Assembly: GCA_947497905.1 (NCBI GenBank)
Contig: CANMIH010000014.1
Location: forward strand, 1 to 64,000
Reading direction: 5' to 3'
Source: an uncultured Pelagimonas sp.
GTDB lineage: Bacteria > Pseudomonadota > Alphaproteobacteria > Rhodobacterales > Rhodobacteraceae
Length of the DNA: 64,000 nt
The notes below the pieces were generated by a model that saw only the letters and a program-made list of their open reading frames with translations, was not told where the DNA came from and did not search any database. Below, in pieces: positions 7,746 to 17,323 of this stretch. The translations under genes were made by a program, and so were the position numbers. How positions within the stretch are numbered: the first letter of the stretch is position 1; the number at the start of each line of letters is the position of its first letter.

Positions 7746-9077
7746 CTAATCACCGTGGGCGTGGGCGGGGGCGACTTGCGGTGCCACCCATTGCGACAAG
7801 TAAACGCGCTGGAAGGCGAACACAGCGATCATCCCAGCAGCCGCGTAGAGAACAATCATCGGGTCGCTTTGAAGCTTCATCACGGTGAAAGCTGCCAGTA
7901 CAACTACATCGAGCGCCAGGGCAGTCAAAAGCACGATACCTGAGGCGCCGACGTCTGCTCGACGATAGTGGAACACGCCCCAATGTATGATCATGTCCAT
8001 GACAAGGTAGAAGAAAGCACCGAGGGATGCGATCCGGCCAAGATCGAAAAGCACGGCCAACGTCGCGGCGATGACAACGGTATAGACCAGCGTGTGGCGT
8101 TGGATAGGGCCGGACATACCGAAATGGCTGTGCGGGATCATTTCCATGTCGGTCAGCATCGCCAGCATACGCGACACCGCGAAGACGCTGGCCAGAACGC
8201 CGGACGCCGTTGCGACAGCGGCCAGGATCACCGTGAGTATGAAGCCGGTTTGTCCAAGGGCGGGCTGCGCCGCTTGTGCCAGCGAATAGTCACGCGCTGA
8301 GATGATCTCCTCGATCGTGAGACTCGAACCGACCCCGTAGGCGACCAACAGGTAGACGACGACGCAGATTCCGATAGAGAACATGATCGCTCGGCCAACA
8401 TTGCGATTTGGTTCAGTGATCTCGGCTCCGCTGTTGGTGATCGTGGTGAATCCCTTGAACGCAAGGATGGCCAGCGCCGTAGAGGCGATGAACCCCGTGA
8501 GCCCGTAGGATTGTGAGGTCTCGGACGCCGCGGCGAACGCAAAACCACTGGACCACAGGGCCGCGATGCCAAACAGAGCTATGCCTCCGATCTTGATCGC
8601 GGCCATGATCAACGAGAACAGCCCGACCGAGCGGTTTCCGGCCATGTTCACCAAAAAGGCGAAAACGATTACGGCCACGGCCAGAGCGGGGACCAATGGG
8701 CCACCTTCGATATCGAAAGGGCGCAAGACATAGGTGGCGAAGGTCCGGGCGACGAGGCTTTCCGCGATCACCATGCTGAGCGCCATCAGCAGTGCGGCCC
8801 CGCCCGCGATGGCTCCGGGGCCATAGCATTTCTGCAGGATCATGGCGATGCCACCCGAGGACGGCCATTTGTTCGACATCCTGATGTAGCTGTAGGCGCT
8901 GAAGCTTGTGACGACCGCGCCGGCGATGAATGCAAGCGGGAAAAGCGGGCCGGCGAGCTGCGCGATTTGCCCCGTCAACGCAAAGATTCCAGCGCCGATC
9001 ATCACGCCTGTCCCGATCGCAACGGCTCCGCCCAGACTGATGGAATTTTCGCGGTACGTTTCTTTTTCGCTCTGCAT
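7746..9077 (-). CDS. APC-superfamily amino acid permease
   Basis: Predicted 443-residue, 12-helix transporter. Helix 1 has the APC substrate-binding turn GTGVMIGAGIFAL (residues 22-34) and helix 6 contains the FKGFTTITNSGAEITEPNRN stretch typical of the family (split in this text only by position, about residues 205-224). The C-terminus carries a short His tail (APAHAHGD). It follows the Cu-ATPase gene by 48 bp and is probably read with it. A role in a copper island could be uptake of an amino acid for thiol supply or efflux of a metal complex; nothing in the sequence decides the substrate. Confidence 0.8.
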   Translation of the reverse strand: MQSEKETYRENSISLGGAVAIGTGVMIGAGIFALTGQIAQLAGPLFPLAFIAGAVVTSFSAYSYIRMSNKWPSSGGIAMILQKCYGPGAIAGGAALLMALSMVIAESLVARTFATYVLRPFDIEGGPLVPALAVAVIVFAFLVNMAGNRSVGLFSLIMAAIKIGGIALFGIAALWSSGFAFAAASETSQSYGLTGFIASTALAILAFKGFTTITNSGAEITEPNRNVGRAIMFSIGICVVVYLLVAYGVGSSLTIEEIISARDYSLAQAAQPALGQTGFILTVILAAVATASGVLASVFAVSRMLAMLTDMEMIPHSHFGMSGPIQRHTLVYTVVIAATLAVLFDLGRIASLGAFFYLVMDMIIHWGVFHYRRADVGASGIVLLTALALDVVVLAAFTVMKLQSDPMIVLYAAAGMIAVFAFQRVYLSQWVAPQVAPAHAHGD

Positions 9078-9125
9078 AAATGGCCCCCTTTTAATTTTGG
9101 TTCGTCCGAACGCTGTTGCGCGCTT

Positions 9126-11471
9126 CTAGATACGAACGCCGCGAAGGCGCAGCGAATTGAGCACCACCGAGATTGACGACGCGCTCATGGCGAAGGCAGC
9201 AAACATCGGACTGATGAGGATGCCAAAGAAGGGAAACAGAACTCCCGCCGCGACCGGCACGCCGGAGGCGTTGTAGATCAGCGCGAAGAACAGGTTCTGG
9301 CGGATGTTGCGCATCGTGGCCCGGGCGAGCCGCCGCGCACGCACGATACCATCAAGGTTGCCCTTGACCAGCGTGACGCCCGCGCTTTCGATGGCCACAT
9401 CGGCGCCGGTGCCCATGGCGATGCCGACATCGGCCTGCGCGAGCGCGGGGGCGTCGTTGACGCCATCCCCGGCCATGGCGACCTTGTGGCCCGCCTCTTG
9501 CAACTCAAGGATGATCCGCGCCTTGTCCTCCGGCAGCACGTCGGCCCGGATCTCATCGATTCCGAGCCGCGTGCCGATGGCCTTGGCCGTGCGTTCGTTG
9601 TCGCCGGTCGCCATGATGACGCGGAACCCCAGTTCATGCAGATCCTCGATGGCTTCTGGCGTGGTCTCCTTCACTGGGTCGGCGACAGCAACTAGACCGG
9701 CGATCTCGCCATCCAGCACAACGAACATGACCGTCTCGCCTTCGTCGCGGCGGGCATTGGCCTTGGCGGTCAACGCGCCCGCCTCGAGCCCCAATTCGCG
9801 GATCATCGCCAAATTGCCGAGCGCGACCGCTTTGCCGTCAACGACCCCCTTGACGCCCTTGCCAGTGACCGCCTCGAAGTCCCGTGCCTCGTCAATTTTG
9901 ACATCTCGCTCCTCCGCACCCCTGACGATCGCTTCGGCCAAGGGGTGCTCCGATCCGCGCTCAAGCGATGCGGCGAGACGCAAGACCTCGGCTTCGTCGT
10001 GGCCGGGTTGCGGGAGTACGTCGACAAGCCGCGGCTTGCCCATCGTCAACGTGCCGGTCTTGTCGACGATCAGGGTATCGACTTTCTCGAACCGCTCCAG
10101 CGCCTCGGCGTTCTTGATCAGCACCCCTGCCTGAGCGCCCCGTCCTGTCGCTGTCATGATCGACATCGGTGTCGCCAGGCCAAGCGCACAAGGACAGGCG
10201 ATGATCAGAACCGCCACCGCCGAAATCAATGCGTAGGAAAGCGCAGGCGCGGGCCCCCAGATCGCCCAGGCGATGAAGGACAGGACCGCGATACCGATGA
10301 CGGCCGGAACGAAATATCCCGCCACCTTGTCGGCGTATTTCTGGATCGGGGCGCGCGAGCGCTGCGCGTTCGACACCATCTCGACAATTTGAGCCAGCAT
10401 CGTGTCGGACCCGACACGCGTCGCCTCCATCACCAGACTGCCGGTGCCATTGATCGTCGCGCCGGTCAGCGGGTCGCCCTCGGTCTTCTCGACCGGCACG
10501 GGTTCACCGGAGATCATGCTTTCGTCGACCGAGGACCGGCCGTCCAGAACCACGCCATCGACCGGCACCTTGTCACCGGGCCGCACGCGCAGCCGGTCCC
10601 CGACTTGCACGTCCTCCAGCGGGATTTCCTCCTCGGATCCGTCGTCCCGGATGACCCGCGCGGTCTTTGCCGCCATGTCGAGAAGCGCGCGGATCGCCTT
10701 GCCGGTCCCCTCGCGGGCGCGTAGTTCCATCACCTGGCCGAGCAGCACCAGCGTCACGATCACCGCCGCCGCCTCGAAATAGACGCCGACATGGCCATCG
10801 GAGTCTCGGAACCCATCAGGGAATATGTCCGGTGCGAGAACGGCAACGACGCTGAAGAGCCAGGCGGCAAGAACGCCCATGCTGATCAGGGAGAACATGT
10901 TGAGGTTCAATGTGCGGAACGAAATCCATCCGCGTTCCAGAAACGGCCAGCCGCACCACAAGACCACTGGCGTTGCCAGGATCAATTCGATCCATTGTGT
11001 GGTGCTTTCGCCAAAAAAAGTCCGGACTGCGGGGAAACCGACGAATGGCCCCATCGTGAGGACAAGGAGCGGGATCGTCAGGACTGTGCCGACCCAGAAC
11101 CGCCGTGTGAAATCCACCAGTTCGGGATTTGGACCTTCATCGCCCGGCACACCGGATTCCAGTTCCAATCCCATACCACAGATCGGACACGCGCCCGGAT
11201 CAGGCTGCCGCACCTGAGGGTGCATCGGGCAGGTGAAAATGGGACCATCATGTCCTGTAGGAACCAGATCATATCGGCCATCGGCCGGCGTGGCACCCGC
11301 GTGGTGTTCGTGATGATCATGTGCTGAATGGACCTCGAGCTCCGATTCCGGCACGAGGTGCATCCCGCATTTCGGACATTTGCCGGGCTCAAACTGCCGC
11401 ACCTCAGGGTGCATGGGGCAAACGAATACCGAGGAAGCTGCTGTGGTTTCAGAACTGTCGGGGGTGCTCAT
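9126..11471 (-). CDS. Copper-translocating P1B-ATPase with two N-terminal heavy-metal-binding domains
   Basis: Predicted 781-residue P-type ATPase. Instead of HMA domains it has two small heavy-metal-binding domains (residues 18-40 and 81-102) with paired motifs CPMHP and KCPKCGM/ACPICGM, separated by a His-rich linker (HDHHEHH). The membrane part carries the CPC motif followed by ALGLATP, then the phosphorylation motif DKTGTLT, and [10 protein letters not shown], so Cu(I) export to the periplasm is expected. The start at 11471 has GAAAGGACC just upstream. The divergence from copA (22145-24655) in domain type suggests a CopB/silP-like or periplasmic-delivery role. A MerR-type promoter lies at 11501-11531. 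Confidence 0.9.
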   Translation of the reverse strand: MSTPDSSETTAASSVFVCPMHPEVRQFEPGKCPKCGMHLVPESELEVHSAHDHHEHHAGATPADGRYDLVPTGHDGPIFTCPMHPQVRQPDPGACPICGMGLELESGVPGDEGPNPELVDFTRRFWVGTVLTIPLLVLTMGPFVGFPAVRTFFGESTTQWIELILATPVVLWCGWPFLERGWISFRTLNLNMFSLISMGVLAAWLFSVVAVLAPDIFPDGFRDSDGHVGVYFEAAAVIVTLVLLGQVMELRAREGTGKAIRALLDMAAKTARVIRDDGSEEEIPLEDVQVGDRLRVRPGDKVPVDGVVLDGRSSVDESMISGEPVPVEKTEGDPLTGATINGTGSLVMEATRVGSDTMLAQIVEMVSNAQRSRAPIQKYADKVAGYFVPAVIGIAVLSFIAWAIWGPAPALSYALISAVAVLIIACPCALGLATPMSIMTATGRGAQAGVLIKNAEALERFEKVDTLIVDKTGTLTMGKPRLVDVLPQPGHDEAEVLRLAASLERGSEHPLAEAIVRGAEERDVKIDEARDFEAVTGKGVKGVVDGKAVALGNLAMIRELGLEAGALTAKANARRDEGETVMFVVLDGEIAGLVAVADPVKETTPEAIEDLHELGFRVIMATGDNERTAKAIGTRLGIDEIRADVLPEDKARIILELQEAGHKVAMAGDGVNDAPALAQADVGIAMGTGADVAIESAGVTLVKGNLDGIVRARRLARATMRNIRQNLFFALIYNASGVPVAAGVLFPFFGILISPMFAAFAMSASSISVVLNSLRLRGVRI

Positions 11472-11500
11472 TTTGCGGTCCTTTCCGAGAATGCTTCTCT

Positions 11501-11531
11501 TGCTTGGGGCTTCCATCCACAGGAGGGTCAA
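11501..11531 (-). promoter_or_regulatory. CueR-type promoter of the second Cu-ATPase
   Basis: Leftward -35 TTGACC (11531-11526), 19-bp spacer with half sites CTCC..GGAAG, weak -10 CAAGCA (11506-11501), 30 bp before the ATPase ATG. The spacer length and TTGACC-CTCC start match the copA box at 24686-24716; the dyad is less perfect. Confidence 0.6.
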
Positions 11532-11549
11532 GAGAGATCAGTACGGCGA

Positions 11550-12470
11550 TTACATTGCGGCTCTGCGGGGTGGCGCTGTCCGGCCCCGTTCCCGCCGGGC
11601 GAACACGATCAACGCCAGCCCGACCAGCACCATTGGCATGGAGAGCAACTGGCCCATGGTCAAACCCCACTCACCAAAGTGGAGCGCATGGCCAATTGGG
11701 TTATCTTCCGTCACGAACTGCTGGTCCGGTTGCCGGAACATCTCGACGAAATTTCGGGCAAGACCATAGCCGGTCAGAAACACGCCAGCCAAGGCACCGG
11801 GCATTTTCAGCCAGCCCCGGCCCCAAGCGAGATAAATGAGCAGTATTCCAAGAATGAGCCCCTCCAATACCGCCTCGTACAGCTGGGACGGGTGTCGGGC
11901 GCAGAGGCCGCTAACCCCTGGGCAGGCCTGCGCGACTTCGCCGGGAAAGATCACCGCCCAGGGAACGTCCGTTGGACGCCCCCACAACTCATTGTTGGTG
12001 AAGTTCGCCAGCCTTCCAAGAAACAAGCCTGGTGGTGTTGCCAAAGCCAGCAAGTCGCCAGTGCTGAGCAATGACGCGTTCTGTCTAAGGCAGAACAGCA
12101 AGGCCGCGATGACAACTCCCGCGAACCCCCCGTGGAAAGACATGCCGCCTTGCCAGACCATCAGAATTTCCAAGGGATTGGCGAGATAATATGCGGGCTG
12201 GTAGAACAGTACAAAGCCCAGGCGACCACCAGCAATCACGCCGATGATGATCCACGTCAGAAGATCTTCGATCTGCATCCGGTCAAGCGGCGGTCCAGCT
12301 GGCGTCCAGAGCGCGGGACGGCTTATCGCACGCAAACAAATGCGCCAGCCAATCAGGATACCGAAAATATAGGCTAGCGCGTACCATCGGAGTGCGAATG
12401 TTACCCCCCCGATTTCGAAGGAGATGAGGTCGGTTCCGATATCCGGAAATGGCAATCCCGCTGGCAGCAC
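11550..12470 (-). CDS. lgt: Prolipoprotein diacylglyceryl transferase, accessory copy
   Basis: Predicted 306-residue inner-membrane enzyme that transfers diacylglycerol from phosphatidylglycerol to the lipobox Cys of prolipoproteins, the first step of lipoprotein maturation. Seven helices are visible. The Lgt signature [16 protein letters not shown] (about residues 157-172) with GGMSFHGG and RHPSQLYEA are all present, including the conserved HGG and Arg residues, so it looks active. Every Gram-negative needs one chromosomal lgt; this copy lies between DUF302 and Cu-ATPase genes, so it is an additional, metal-island copy. Copper-inducible, transmissible lipoprotein-modifying genes are known from Gram-positive copper operons (Lit2). 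Confidence 0.92.
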   Translation of the reverse strand: MLPAGLPFPDIGTDLISFEIGGVTFALRWYALAYIFGILIGWRICLRAISRPALWTPAGPPLDRMQIEDLLTWIIIGVIAGGRLGFVLFYQPAYYLANPLEILMVWQGGMSFHGGFAGVVIAALLFCLRQNASLLSTGDLLALATPPGLFLGRLANFTNNELWGRPTDVPWAVIFPGEVAQACPGVSGLCARHPSQLYEAVLEGLILGILLIYLAWGRGWLKMPGALAGVFLTGYGLARNFVEMFRQPDQQFVTEDNPIGHALHFGEWGLTMGQLLSMPMVLVGLALIVFARRERGRTAPPRRAAM

Positions 12471-12519
12471 TGGGTGAGTTCCTCATAAATGACATATGCG
12501 GGTTCAAACGACATTGGTC

Positions 12520-12539
12520 GAGCACCGTCAAAGGTGCTC
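12520..12539 (-). terminator. Small hairpin between DUF302 gene and lgt
   Basis: GAGCACC, 6-base loop, GGTGCTC forms a perfect 7-bp stem 28 bp after the DUF302 stop and 50 bp before lgt. There is no T-run, so it may be a processing or attenuation hairpin rather than a full terminator. Confidence 0.4.
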
Positions 12540-12566
12540 AATCGGGGACAGGATATCGAACCCCCA

Positions 12567-12953
12567 TCACGCCGCGTCGAGGGCGTCCCGCAGGAGATCA
12601 CGGACTTCGCCGGCGACCGCGTCCAGGTCTTCGTTTTGCACCGCCTGCATTGAAGCGACAGGATCGACCGCGCTGACTTCGGTGCCGCCGTCCACTTGCC
12701 TCAGGATGACATTGCAGGGAAGCATCGCACCGATGCGAGGCTCGATCTCGATAGCTTTGTGCGCCATGCTCGGATTACAGGCTCCTAGAATGCGGTAATG
12801 GGGCATGTCCGCGTCAAGCTTCTTTTTCATCGTCGCTTTGACATCAATCTCGGTCAGAATGCCGAAGCCCTTGTCTGTCAAAGTATGCCGAACGCGCATA
12901 TCGGCGTCATCAATATAGACATCTTTCAGAAAGCGATCATAGGTATAGGACAT
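12567..12953 (-). CDS. DUF302 domain protein
   Basis: Predicted 128-residue soluble protein of the DUF302 family: a small alpha/beta dimeric domain of unknown biochemical function often found beside heavy-metal and sulfur genes. Visible signatures are the acidic FGILTEIDV strand/turn and the YRILGACNPSMAHKAIEIEPRIGAMLPCNV block, which holds two Cys (about residues 60 and 81). No signal peptide is present with the start at 12953, so it is cytoplasmic. It follows the EF-hand gene by about 140 bp and precedes lgt. Confidence 0.8.
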   Translation of the reverse strand: MSYTYDRFLKDVYIDDADMRVRHTLTDKGFGILTEIDVKATMKKKLDADMPHYRILGACNPSMAHKAIEIEPRIGAMLPCNVILRQVDGGTEVSAVDPVASMQAVQNEDLDAVAGEVRDLLRDALDAA

Positions 12954-13062
12954 TGGTATTTCCCTTTGCGTTTCCAGAGTTCTTGGTCTTCGCGAGGTGA
13001 AGGCGTCAGGCCGCATTTCGGTTCAAGGATCTGGCCATGTGTGGTCTGGGAGATTTGAGGTT

Positions 13063-13089
13063 GGGTGCCGGTGCGAAAAACCGGCACCC
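13063..13089 (-). terminator. Intrinsic terminator of the EF-hand gene
   Basis: GGGTGCCGG, 9-base loop, CCGGCACCC lies 7 bp past the stop at 13096. The 9-bp GC-rich stem is perfect; its loop contains the T-run when read leftwards. Confidence 0.7.
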
Positions 13090-13095
13090 GACTAC

Positions 13096-13689
13096 TCAGT
13101 TGTCTTCCATCATCGGGCCGTTGCCCATAATCGGCCCGTTTCCTTGGCGCGCAGGCGCATCTGCCATGTTCGAGCGCATCATCTGCATCCGCTCCATCCT
13201 ATCGGCCGGAGCGGCCATCTCTTCCGGCGTCACCGCGCCGTCGCCATCGGCATCGAGGTGTTGGAAGCGATCCACCATCATTTCGCGGATCATCGCGCTG
13301 TGGAGAGCTTCAAACTCGGTAATCGAGAGGTTTCCATCCCCATCGCTGTCAAACTCCGAAAGCTTGGCCTGAAGCTGCGTGCGCATTTTTTCCGGCGTGG
13401 TTGTGCCGTCTCCATCAGTGTCGAACATTTGCATCATGCCGCCACCCATTCCTGAGCCCATCATACCACTGTCCATACCGCCGCCCATCATGTTTCCGTG
13501 CATGCGCTTCATCATGTCCATCATTCCGCCCATGTTCCCCATCATACCGGGACCACCGTTCTGCATCATGCCTGGTCCGCTCTGGGCGCCAAATTGTCCC
13601 CCACGCCCGTGGTTGGCGTCCGCGAATGCGGCACCGCCAAGGGCGGTTGCAGCCAGGGTCATTGCAGCGAGTAAAGTGTTGCGTTTCAT
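13096..13689 (-). CDS. Secreted Met-rich EF-hand protein
   Basis: Predicted 197-residue exported protein. After a signal peptide (residues 1-23, ending AFA) comes a Met/Gly/His-rich segment of about 60 residues with repeated MMG and GMM motifs, then three EF-hand-like loops: DTDGDGTTTPEK, DSDGDGNLSITE and DADGDGAVTPEE. Met-rich segments bind Cu(I) in CopA/PcoE-like periplasmic proteins, while EF-hands bind Ca(II). The combination suggests a periplasmic metal buffer; EfeO- or CopI-type functions are not supported. The promoter at 13771-13816 carries the tandem repeats found before the two-component system. The start could also be 13698 (MIEMKRN). Confidence 0.75.
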   Translation of the reverse strand: MKRNTLLAAMTLAATALGGAAFADANHGRGGQFGAQSGPGMMQNGGPGMMGNMGGMMDMMKRMHGNMMGGGMDSGMMGSGMGGGMMQMFDTDGDGTTTPEKMRTQLQAKLSEFDSDGDGNLSITEFEALHSAMIREMMVDRFQHLDADGDGAVTPEEMAAPADRMERMQMMRSNMADAPARQGNGPIMGNGPMMEDN

Positions 13690-13769
13690 TTCGATCACCT
13701 CGTGTCAGTGTTGCGATACCCAGCATATGGGGGGCACCTGCAGATGCGGAATGCCACGCGAGCCGGTGT

Positions 13770-13816
13770 TTTGTATCGCGAGGTCACAAAGGCGGGGTCT
13801 GTTACAAATTGCGACA
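13770..13816 (-). promoter_or_regulatory. Promoter with tandem response-regulator-like repeats
   Basis: Leftwards: TGTCGCA-N3-TGTAACA (13816-13800, 10-bp period), immediately followed by a poor -35 GACCCC (13799-13794) and, 17-18 bp later, a -10 ATACAAA (around 13776-13770). The abutting geometry is the one expected for OmpR-family activation and recurs at 30698 and 40253/40297. Confidence 0.5.
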
Positions 13817-13997
13817 AATCAATTCGGGGCGAACGCTTCTCTTCATCTGAAACATGCGATATCCAGAAAAAAAAGGTGTCGAGGATCCGTATACCAACCG
13901 AAACCGAACCCATGTTTCGGTAGAGGTGAAATCCGGAAGAGTTGATGTCGAGAGTGGTAGAGGACCTGAATATCCCGAAAATTCAATTATTCAACCC

Positions 13998-14645
13998 ATG
14001 GCAGGAGGCTGCAGGGTGCTCTTTTTGAACCGCATTTTCTCAGTTCTAACCTTGGTAATTTTGGCGGGGTGCGGTGCAGGAAACGACATGCGCCCTGATG
14101 CTTCAGCCGAAGTCATCAGTAGTGCATCCTACCGTCACGACGGACCGGCCGCGCTGACGCTGTACACCATGATCAATAACAGGTCCGGGGCGGGTGCGCA
14201 TACCAGCGTCATGATTAATGGGTCGCAGCGTGTTATCTTCGATCCGGCAGGAACGGTCCGGCTGAGCGCGGTACCGGAACGGGGAGATGTGCTTTATGGC
14301 ATTACTCCACAAGTGGCAGATTTTTATGCGCGGGCTCATGCTCGGGAGACCTACCATGTCGTCATACAAGAGATCGATGTGTCTCCCGAAGTCGCGGAGC
14401 AGGCCTTACAGCTTGCAATTGCCAGCGGCCCAGCCGCTTCCGGTTTTTGTAGTGCCAGTACCTCCGCGGTACTCAGACAATTACCAGGATTTGAATCCAT
14501 TGGACGCACATTTTTTCCAAAGCGCCTGATGGCGGATTTTGGCAAGTTGCCGGGTGTGCGAACCAGAAAGCTGTTCGAGAACGATGAGGACGATAAATCC
14601 GTAGCGATTGCACGATTCGAAAACTCACTTGCGACGCGGCCATGA
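13998..14645 (+). CDS. Lipoprotein of unknown function, roseobacter type
   Basis: Predicted 215-residue lipoprotein. The signal peptide ends in the lipobox LAGC (Cys at about residue 26 from the ATG at 13998). The mature domain begins with SASYRHDGPAALTLYTMINNRSGAGAHTS and contains ARETYHVVIQ and GFCSASTSAVL, a pattern I know from conserved lipoproteins of Rhodobacteraceae without assigned function; the Cys/His arrangement is reminiscent of NlpC/P60-like or DUF4105-like thiol hydrolases, but this is only a guess. Upstream ATGs exist at 13854, but they would place the signal peptide internally. Confidence 0.7.
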   Translation: MAGGCRVLFLNRIFSVLTLVILAGCGAGNDMRPDASAEVISSASYRHDGPAALTLYTMINNRSGAGAHTSVMINGSQRVIFDPAGTVRLSAVPERGDVLYGITPQVADFYARAHARETYHVVIQEIDVSPEVAEQALQLAIASGPAASGFCSASTSAVLRQLPGFESIGRTFFPKRLMADFGKLPGVRTRKLFENDEDDKSVAIARFENSLATRP

Positions 14646-14853
14646 GTGTTTGTTTACAAACTCGTTGGAGGATTTCGCTGCACGACGCGGCACTCGGCGT
14701 GTGAGCCAAAGATGAGGTGGAAGTATCGCTTGTACTGGAAAATCCCCCGGCCACCAGAGATGGGCGACGACTTAGTTGATGACAAACCAAATGGGCAATT
14801 CGGAGAACCGTCGAAACCTCGAATGATATAGGCCCGAGCTCTGCAACCGAGGT

Positions 14854-15588
14854 ATGTCCGCTGATTTCTGTGGCGCCGCCTTTTCTAATCTCACGCTTTG
14901 GTTGAGATGGTGTCAGCGTAAAGAAAGGGATACTGCTCTGAAACTGTCGATCTTCCCATTTTTGGCTATCGCACTCGGTTTTGGCCATGCAAAGTCGGTC
15001 GAGGCGCACCCGCACGTGTTCGTGGACGGAGGAGTGGACTTCATCATGTCCGGCCCGGGGACCTTGGGAGCGTTGTCAGTGACCTGGCTTTACGATGAAT
15101 TCGAAACTCTTTATGACCTTTCGTCCCGTGGGATCGAGCCGCAGCCTGACGGCAGCCTGTCGGACGCGGATCGAGAGACTATTCGTGCAGCGTATAGCAA
15201 CTGGCCGGATGATTTCGACGGATCGGCTCACCTTACGATTGATGGCCAATCCATTGATATGGCTTGGCCGAGCGATCTTGCCGTTGATTTGGTCGATGGC
15301 CACCTTCAACTCACTTTTCAACGTGAGCTGGACGAACCTGCCGACATCGCGGGCAAGGCTGTCGAAGTTGCGTTCTACGAGTCGACATATTTTTTCGCGT
15401 TCAAGATCACCAATCAGCCTGTTTTCAAGGGGAGCAAGGCCTGCATAGCGACGGTCATGCCGTATATGCCTGGATCGGAATCCGATGAGCTCCAGGAAAA
15501 CCTTGCTCTTCTGAGCCGTGAAGAGACACCCGACATCGCCAATGTAGGAGAGTTGTTCGCTGACAGGATCATCGTCGAATGCGAGTAG
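14854..15588 (+). CDS. DUF1007 periplasmic protein, partner of NicO transporter
   Basis: Predicted protein of up to 244 residues of the DUF1007 family. The mature part starts with EAHPHVFVDGGVDFIM, where HPH is the conserved N-terminal His motif, and has FYESTYFFAF near the C-terminus. DUF1007 proteins are exported and are typically encoded just before NicO/RcnA-like Ni/Co transporters, as here: the stop overlaps the start of the transporter gene by 10 bp. The true start is unclear; the first 30 residues from the ATG at 14854 do not look like a signal peptide, and a non-ATG start near 14938 (after AAAGG) would give a normal one. Probable periplasmic metal-delivery subunit. Confidence 0.75.
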   Translation: MSADFCGAAFSNLTLWLRWCQRKERDTALKLSIFPFLAIALGFGHAKSVEAHPHVFVDGGVDFIMSGPGTLGALSVTWLYDEFETLYDLSSRGIEPQPDGSLSDADRETIRAAYSNWPDDFDGSAHLTIDGQSIDMAWPSDLAVDLVDGHLQLTFQRELDEPADIAGKAVEVAFYESTYFFAFKITNQPVFKGSKACIATVMPYMPGSESDELQENLALLSREETPDIANVGELFADRIIVECE

Positions 15589-16469
15589 TGGTCCCGATCG
15601 CACTGATCCTCGCGGCAATTTTGCTGTTTGTTATCGGCCAAGCCGCTTTTCCGAATGTGATGGATTGGGCAGCGGGCCAACAACGCGCATTCCAGAATGA
15701 GATGGCCGCAGCCGTGCGTGCGATCCGGTCAGGCGCACCGGGAGGATGGGTGACCCTCCTTTTGGCCGCAGGGTCTTACGGTGTTGTCCATGCGGCTGGC
15801 CCCGGCCATGGCAAGTATCTCATCGGTGGGGTCGGTCTGGCTTCAAGTGTGTCCATGCTGCGTATGATTGCTCTGGCAATCACGTCGAGCCTCGCCCAGG
15901 CTATCTGGGCCGTCATTCTTGTCTACGGAGGTTTTTCGTTGCTTCAGCTTTCTGCCGATCACCTGACTGTGCTCGCAGAAGACTGGCTGGCTCCGGCCAG
16001 TTATCTCGCAATCGGCGGTATTGGCACTGTCTTGGCCTGGCGCGGATTAAGCGCGTTGATGCCCCACACTTCCGCAGGACGGCGCGGACATACTGATCAT
16101 GCTGACGGCTGTAGTCACGCACACGGTCCAACAGCTGAACAGGTTGCATCAGTGCGGACCTTTCGCGAGGCAGCGGGGCTCGTCGTCAGTATCGCCATAC
16201 GCCCTTGCACCGGGGCCCTCTTCTTGCTTGTGATCGCTTGGCAACTGGACATCAAGGCGGCGGGGTTCGCGGCCGTGATTGCTATGGGTCTTGGCACCGC
16301 AATTCTCACCTCCGCTGTCGCTGTTTCCAGCGTGACGCTCCGCAGCATGGCGTTGTTGTCGGGGGGGCAAACCGGTGTGATGGGTGTTGCCGCCCCTGTT
16401 CTTCAGATCATAGCAGGCCTGTTCGTCCTGTGGTTCAGCCTGACGCTGCTTTCGATCACAGTCTTGTAG
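15579..16469 (+). CDS. NicO-family nickel/cobalt transporter
   Basis: Predicted 296-residue inner-membrane transporter with about six helices. Characteristic are HAAGPGHGKYLIGG (about residues 70-83), a cytoplasmic His-rich loop (GHTDHADGCSHAHG, about 168-183) and the IRPCTGALFLL helix (about 206-216). NicO/RcnA proteins carry Ni(II)/Co(II) across the inner membrane, mainly outward. It is coupled to the DUF1007 gene by overlap. The same pairing occurs in many proteobacteria; substrate other than Ni/Co cannot be excluded in this copper-dominated region. Confidence 0.85.
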   Translation: MRVVVPIALILAAILLFVIGQAAFPNVMDWAAGQQRAFQNEMAAAVRAIRSGAPGGWVTLLLAAGSYGVVHAAGPGHGKYLIGGVGLASSVSMLRMIALAITSSLAQAIWAVILVYGGFSLLQLSADHLTVLAEDWLAPASYLAIGGIGTVLAWRGLSALMPHTSAGRRGHTDHADGCSHAHGPTAEQVASVRTFREAAGLVVSIAIRPCTGALFLLVIAWQLDIKAAGFAAVIAMGLGTAILTSAVAVSSVTLRSMALLSGGQTGVMGVAAPVLQIIAGLFVLWFSLTLLSITVL

Positions 16470-16615
16470 GATGCACCCTTGTCGGCGATCGCCCGCTTTA
16501 ATGAAACGCTCGATGTTAACGTTGGCGAACGATAGGTCCAATGTCTTTCGGAAAATCTCTTAGTACGACGACAGGGCGCAGCGCTTTTGTCAGCGATACG
16601 CCTTACAATGACAAA

Positions 16616-17281
16616 TCAGCTTCGAGCGGTAACGCTGTCCTCGGCCGAGTAGAGGAACGCCGTCGATCCGATAGCGACATTCGGATAGAGATCATTGATG
16701 TGGGCCATCACCATGCGCACGCATCCCGAACTGGCCCGGCCGCCAATGCTGCGAGGGCTCGGTGTTCCGTGAATTCGAAGGTACGTATCCCGATCTCCGA
16801 CGAATAGATACAAAGCCCTGCTGCCCAAGGCATTGTTGGGACCGGGCTCCATACCATCGGCAAACCGCTCGTAGGCCTCCGGGTCGCGTTCGATCATCGA
16901 CTGTGTTGGCGTCCAGTGCGGCCATTCGACCTTTCGACGGATTGTATAGGTGCCAGGTTCATAGAGATCGCCCTTGGCAATCGCGACCCCGTAGCGCATC
17001 GCAGTGCCACCTTCCTCGATATGGTACAGGTAGCGCGCGATCGCATCGACGTGAATGTCACCCGGGCGCAAACCGTCATTCGCCAATACGCGTTGCGGCA
17101 GCAGCCTGGGATGCAGCCCCCATGGGTTGGATGTTGCCGGGTCGTAGTCGGTGGGCGTGACCTGCGCATCCCACGTCGCTTTTTCGGCTGTTGTCGGCCA
17201 GGTCTTCGCGAATGCTGGTGAACTCACATAAGCTGAGAAAAGCGAGCCGGAGAGTGCAAGGAAGTGTCGTCTGGTAACCAT
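16616..17281 (-). CDS. L,D-transpeptidase (YkuD), Tat-exported, copy 1
   Basis: Predicted 221-residue periplasmic enzyme with a Tat signal (TRRHFLALSG, ending AFA at residue 25). The YkuD domain covers about residues 70-215 with the catalytic HGT (IHGTPSP) and SSGCVRM, whose Cys is the nucleophile and whose Arg is conserved. It would form 3-3 peptidoglycan cross-links or link lipoproteins to the wall. It follows dsbB by 42 bp and closes the operon LDT2-MCO1-dsbB-LDT1. Copper is known to inhibit L,D-transpeptidases through their catalytic Cys, which makes three copies in one copper island notable. Confidence 0.9.
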   Translation of the reverse strand: MVTRRHFLALSGSLFSAYVSSPAFAKTWPTTAEKATWDAQVTPTDYDPATSNPWGLHPRLLPQRVLANDGLRPGDIHVDAIARYLYHIEEGGTAMRYGVAIAKGDLYEPGTYTIRRKVEWPHWTPTQSMIERDPEAYERFADGMEPGPNNALGSRALYLFVGDRDTYLRIHGTPSPRSIGGRASSGCVRMVMAHINDLYPNVAIGSTAFLYSAEDSVTARS

Positions 17282-17323
17282 GGAGCGAAGCCCTTTGTTT
17301 GTTTTCGATGAATGCGGGACGAT

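Noticed and set aside
14646-14853. Possible transposase remnant between the lipoprotein and DUF1007 genes
   Set aside because: No terminal repeats, no transposase motif in any frame; I see nothing assignable in these 208 bp apart from a possible start region for the DUF1007 gene.
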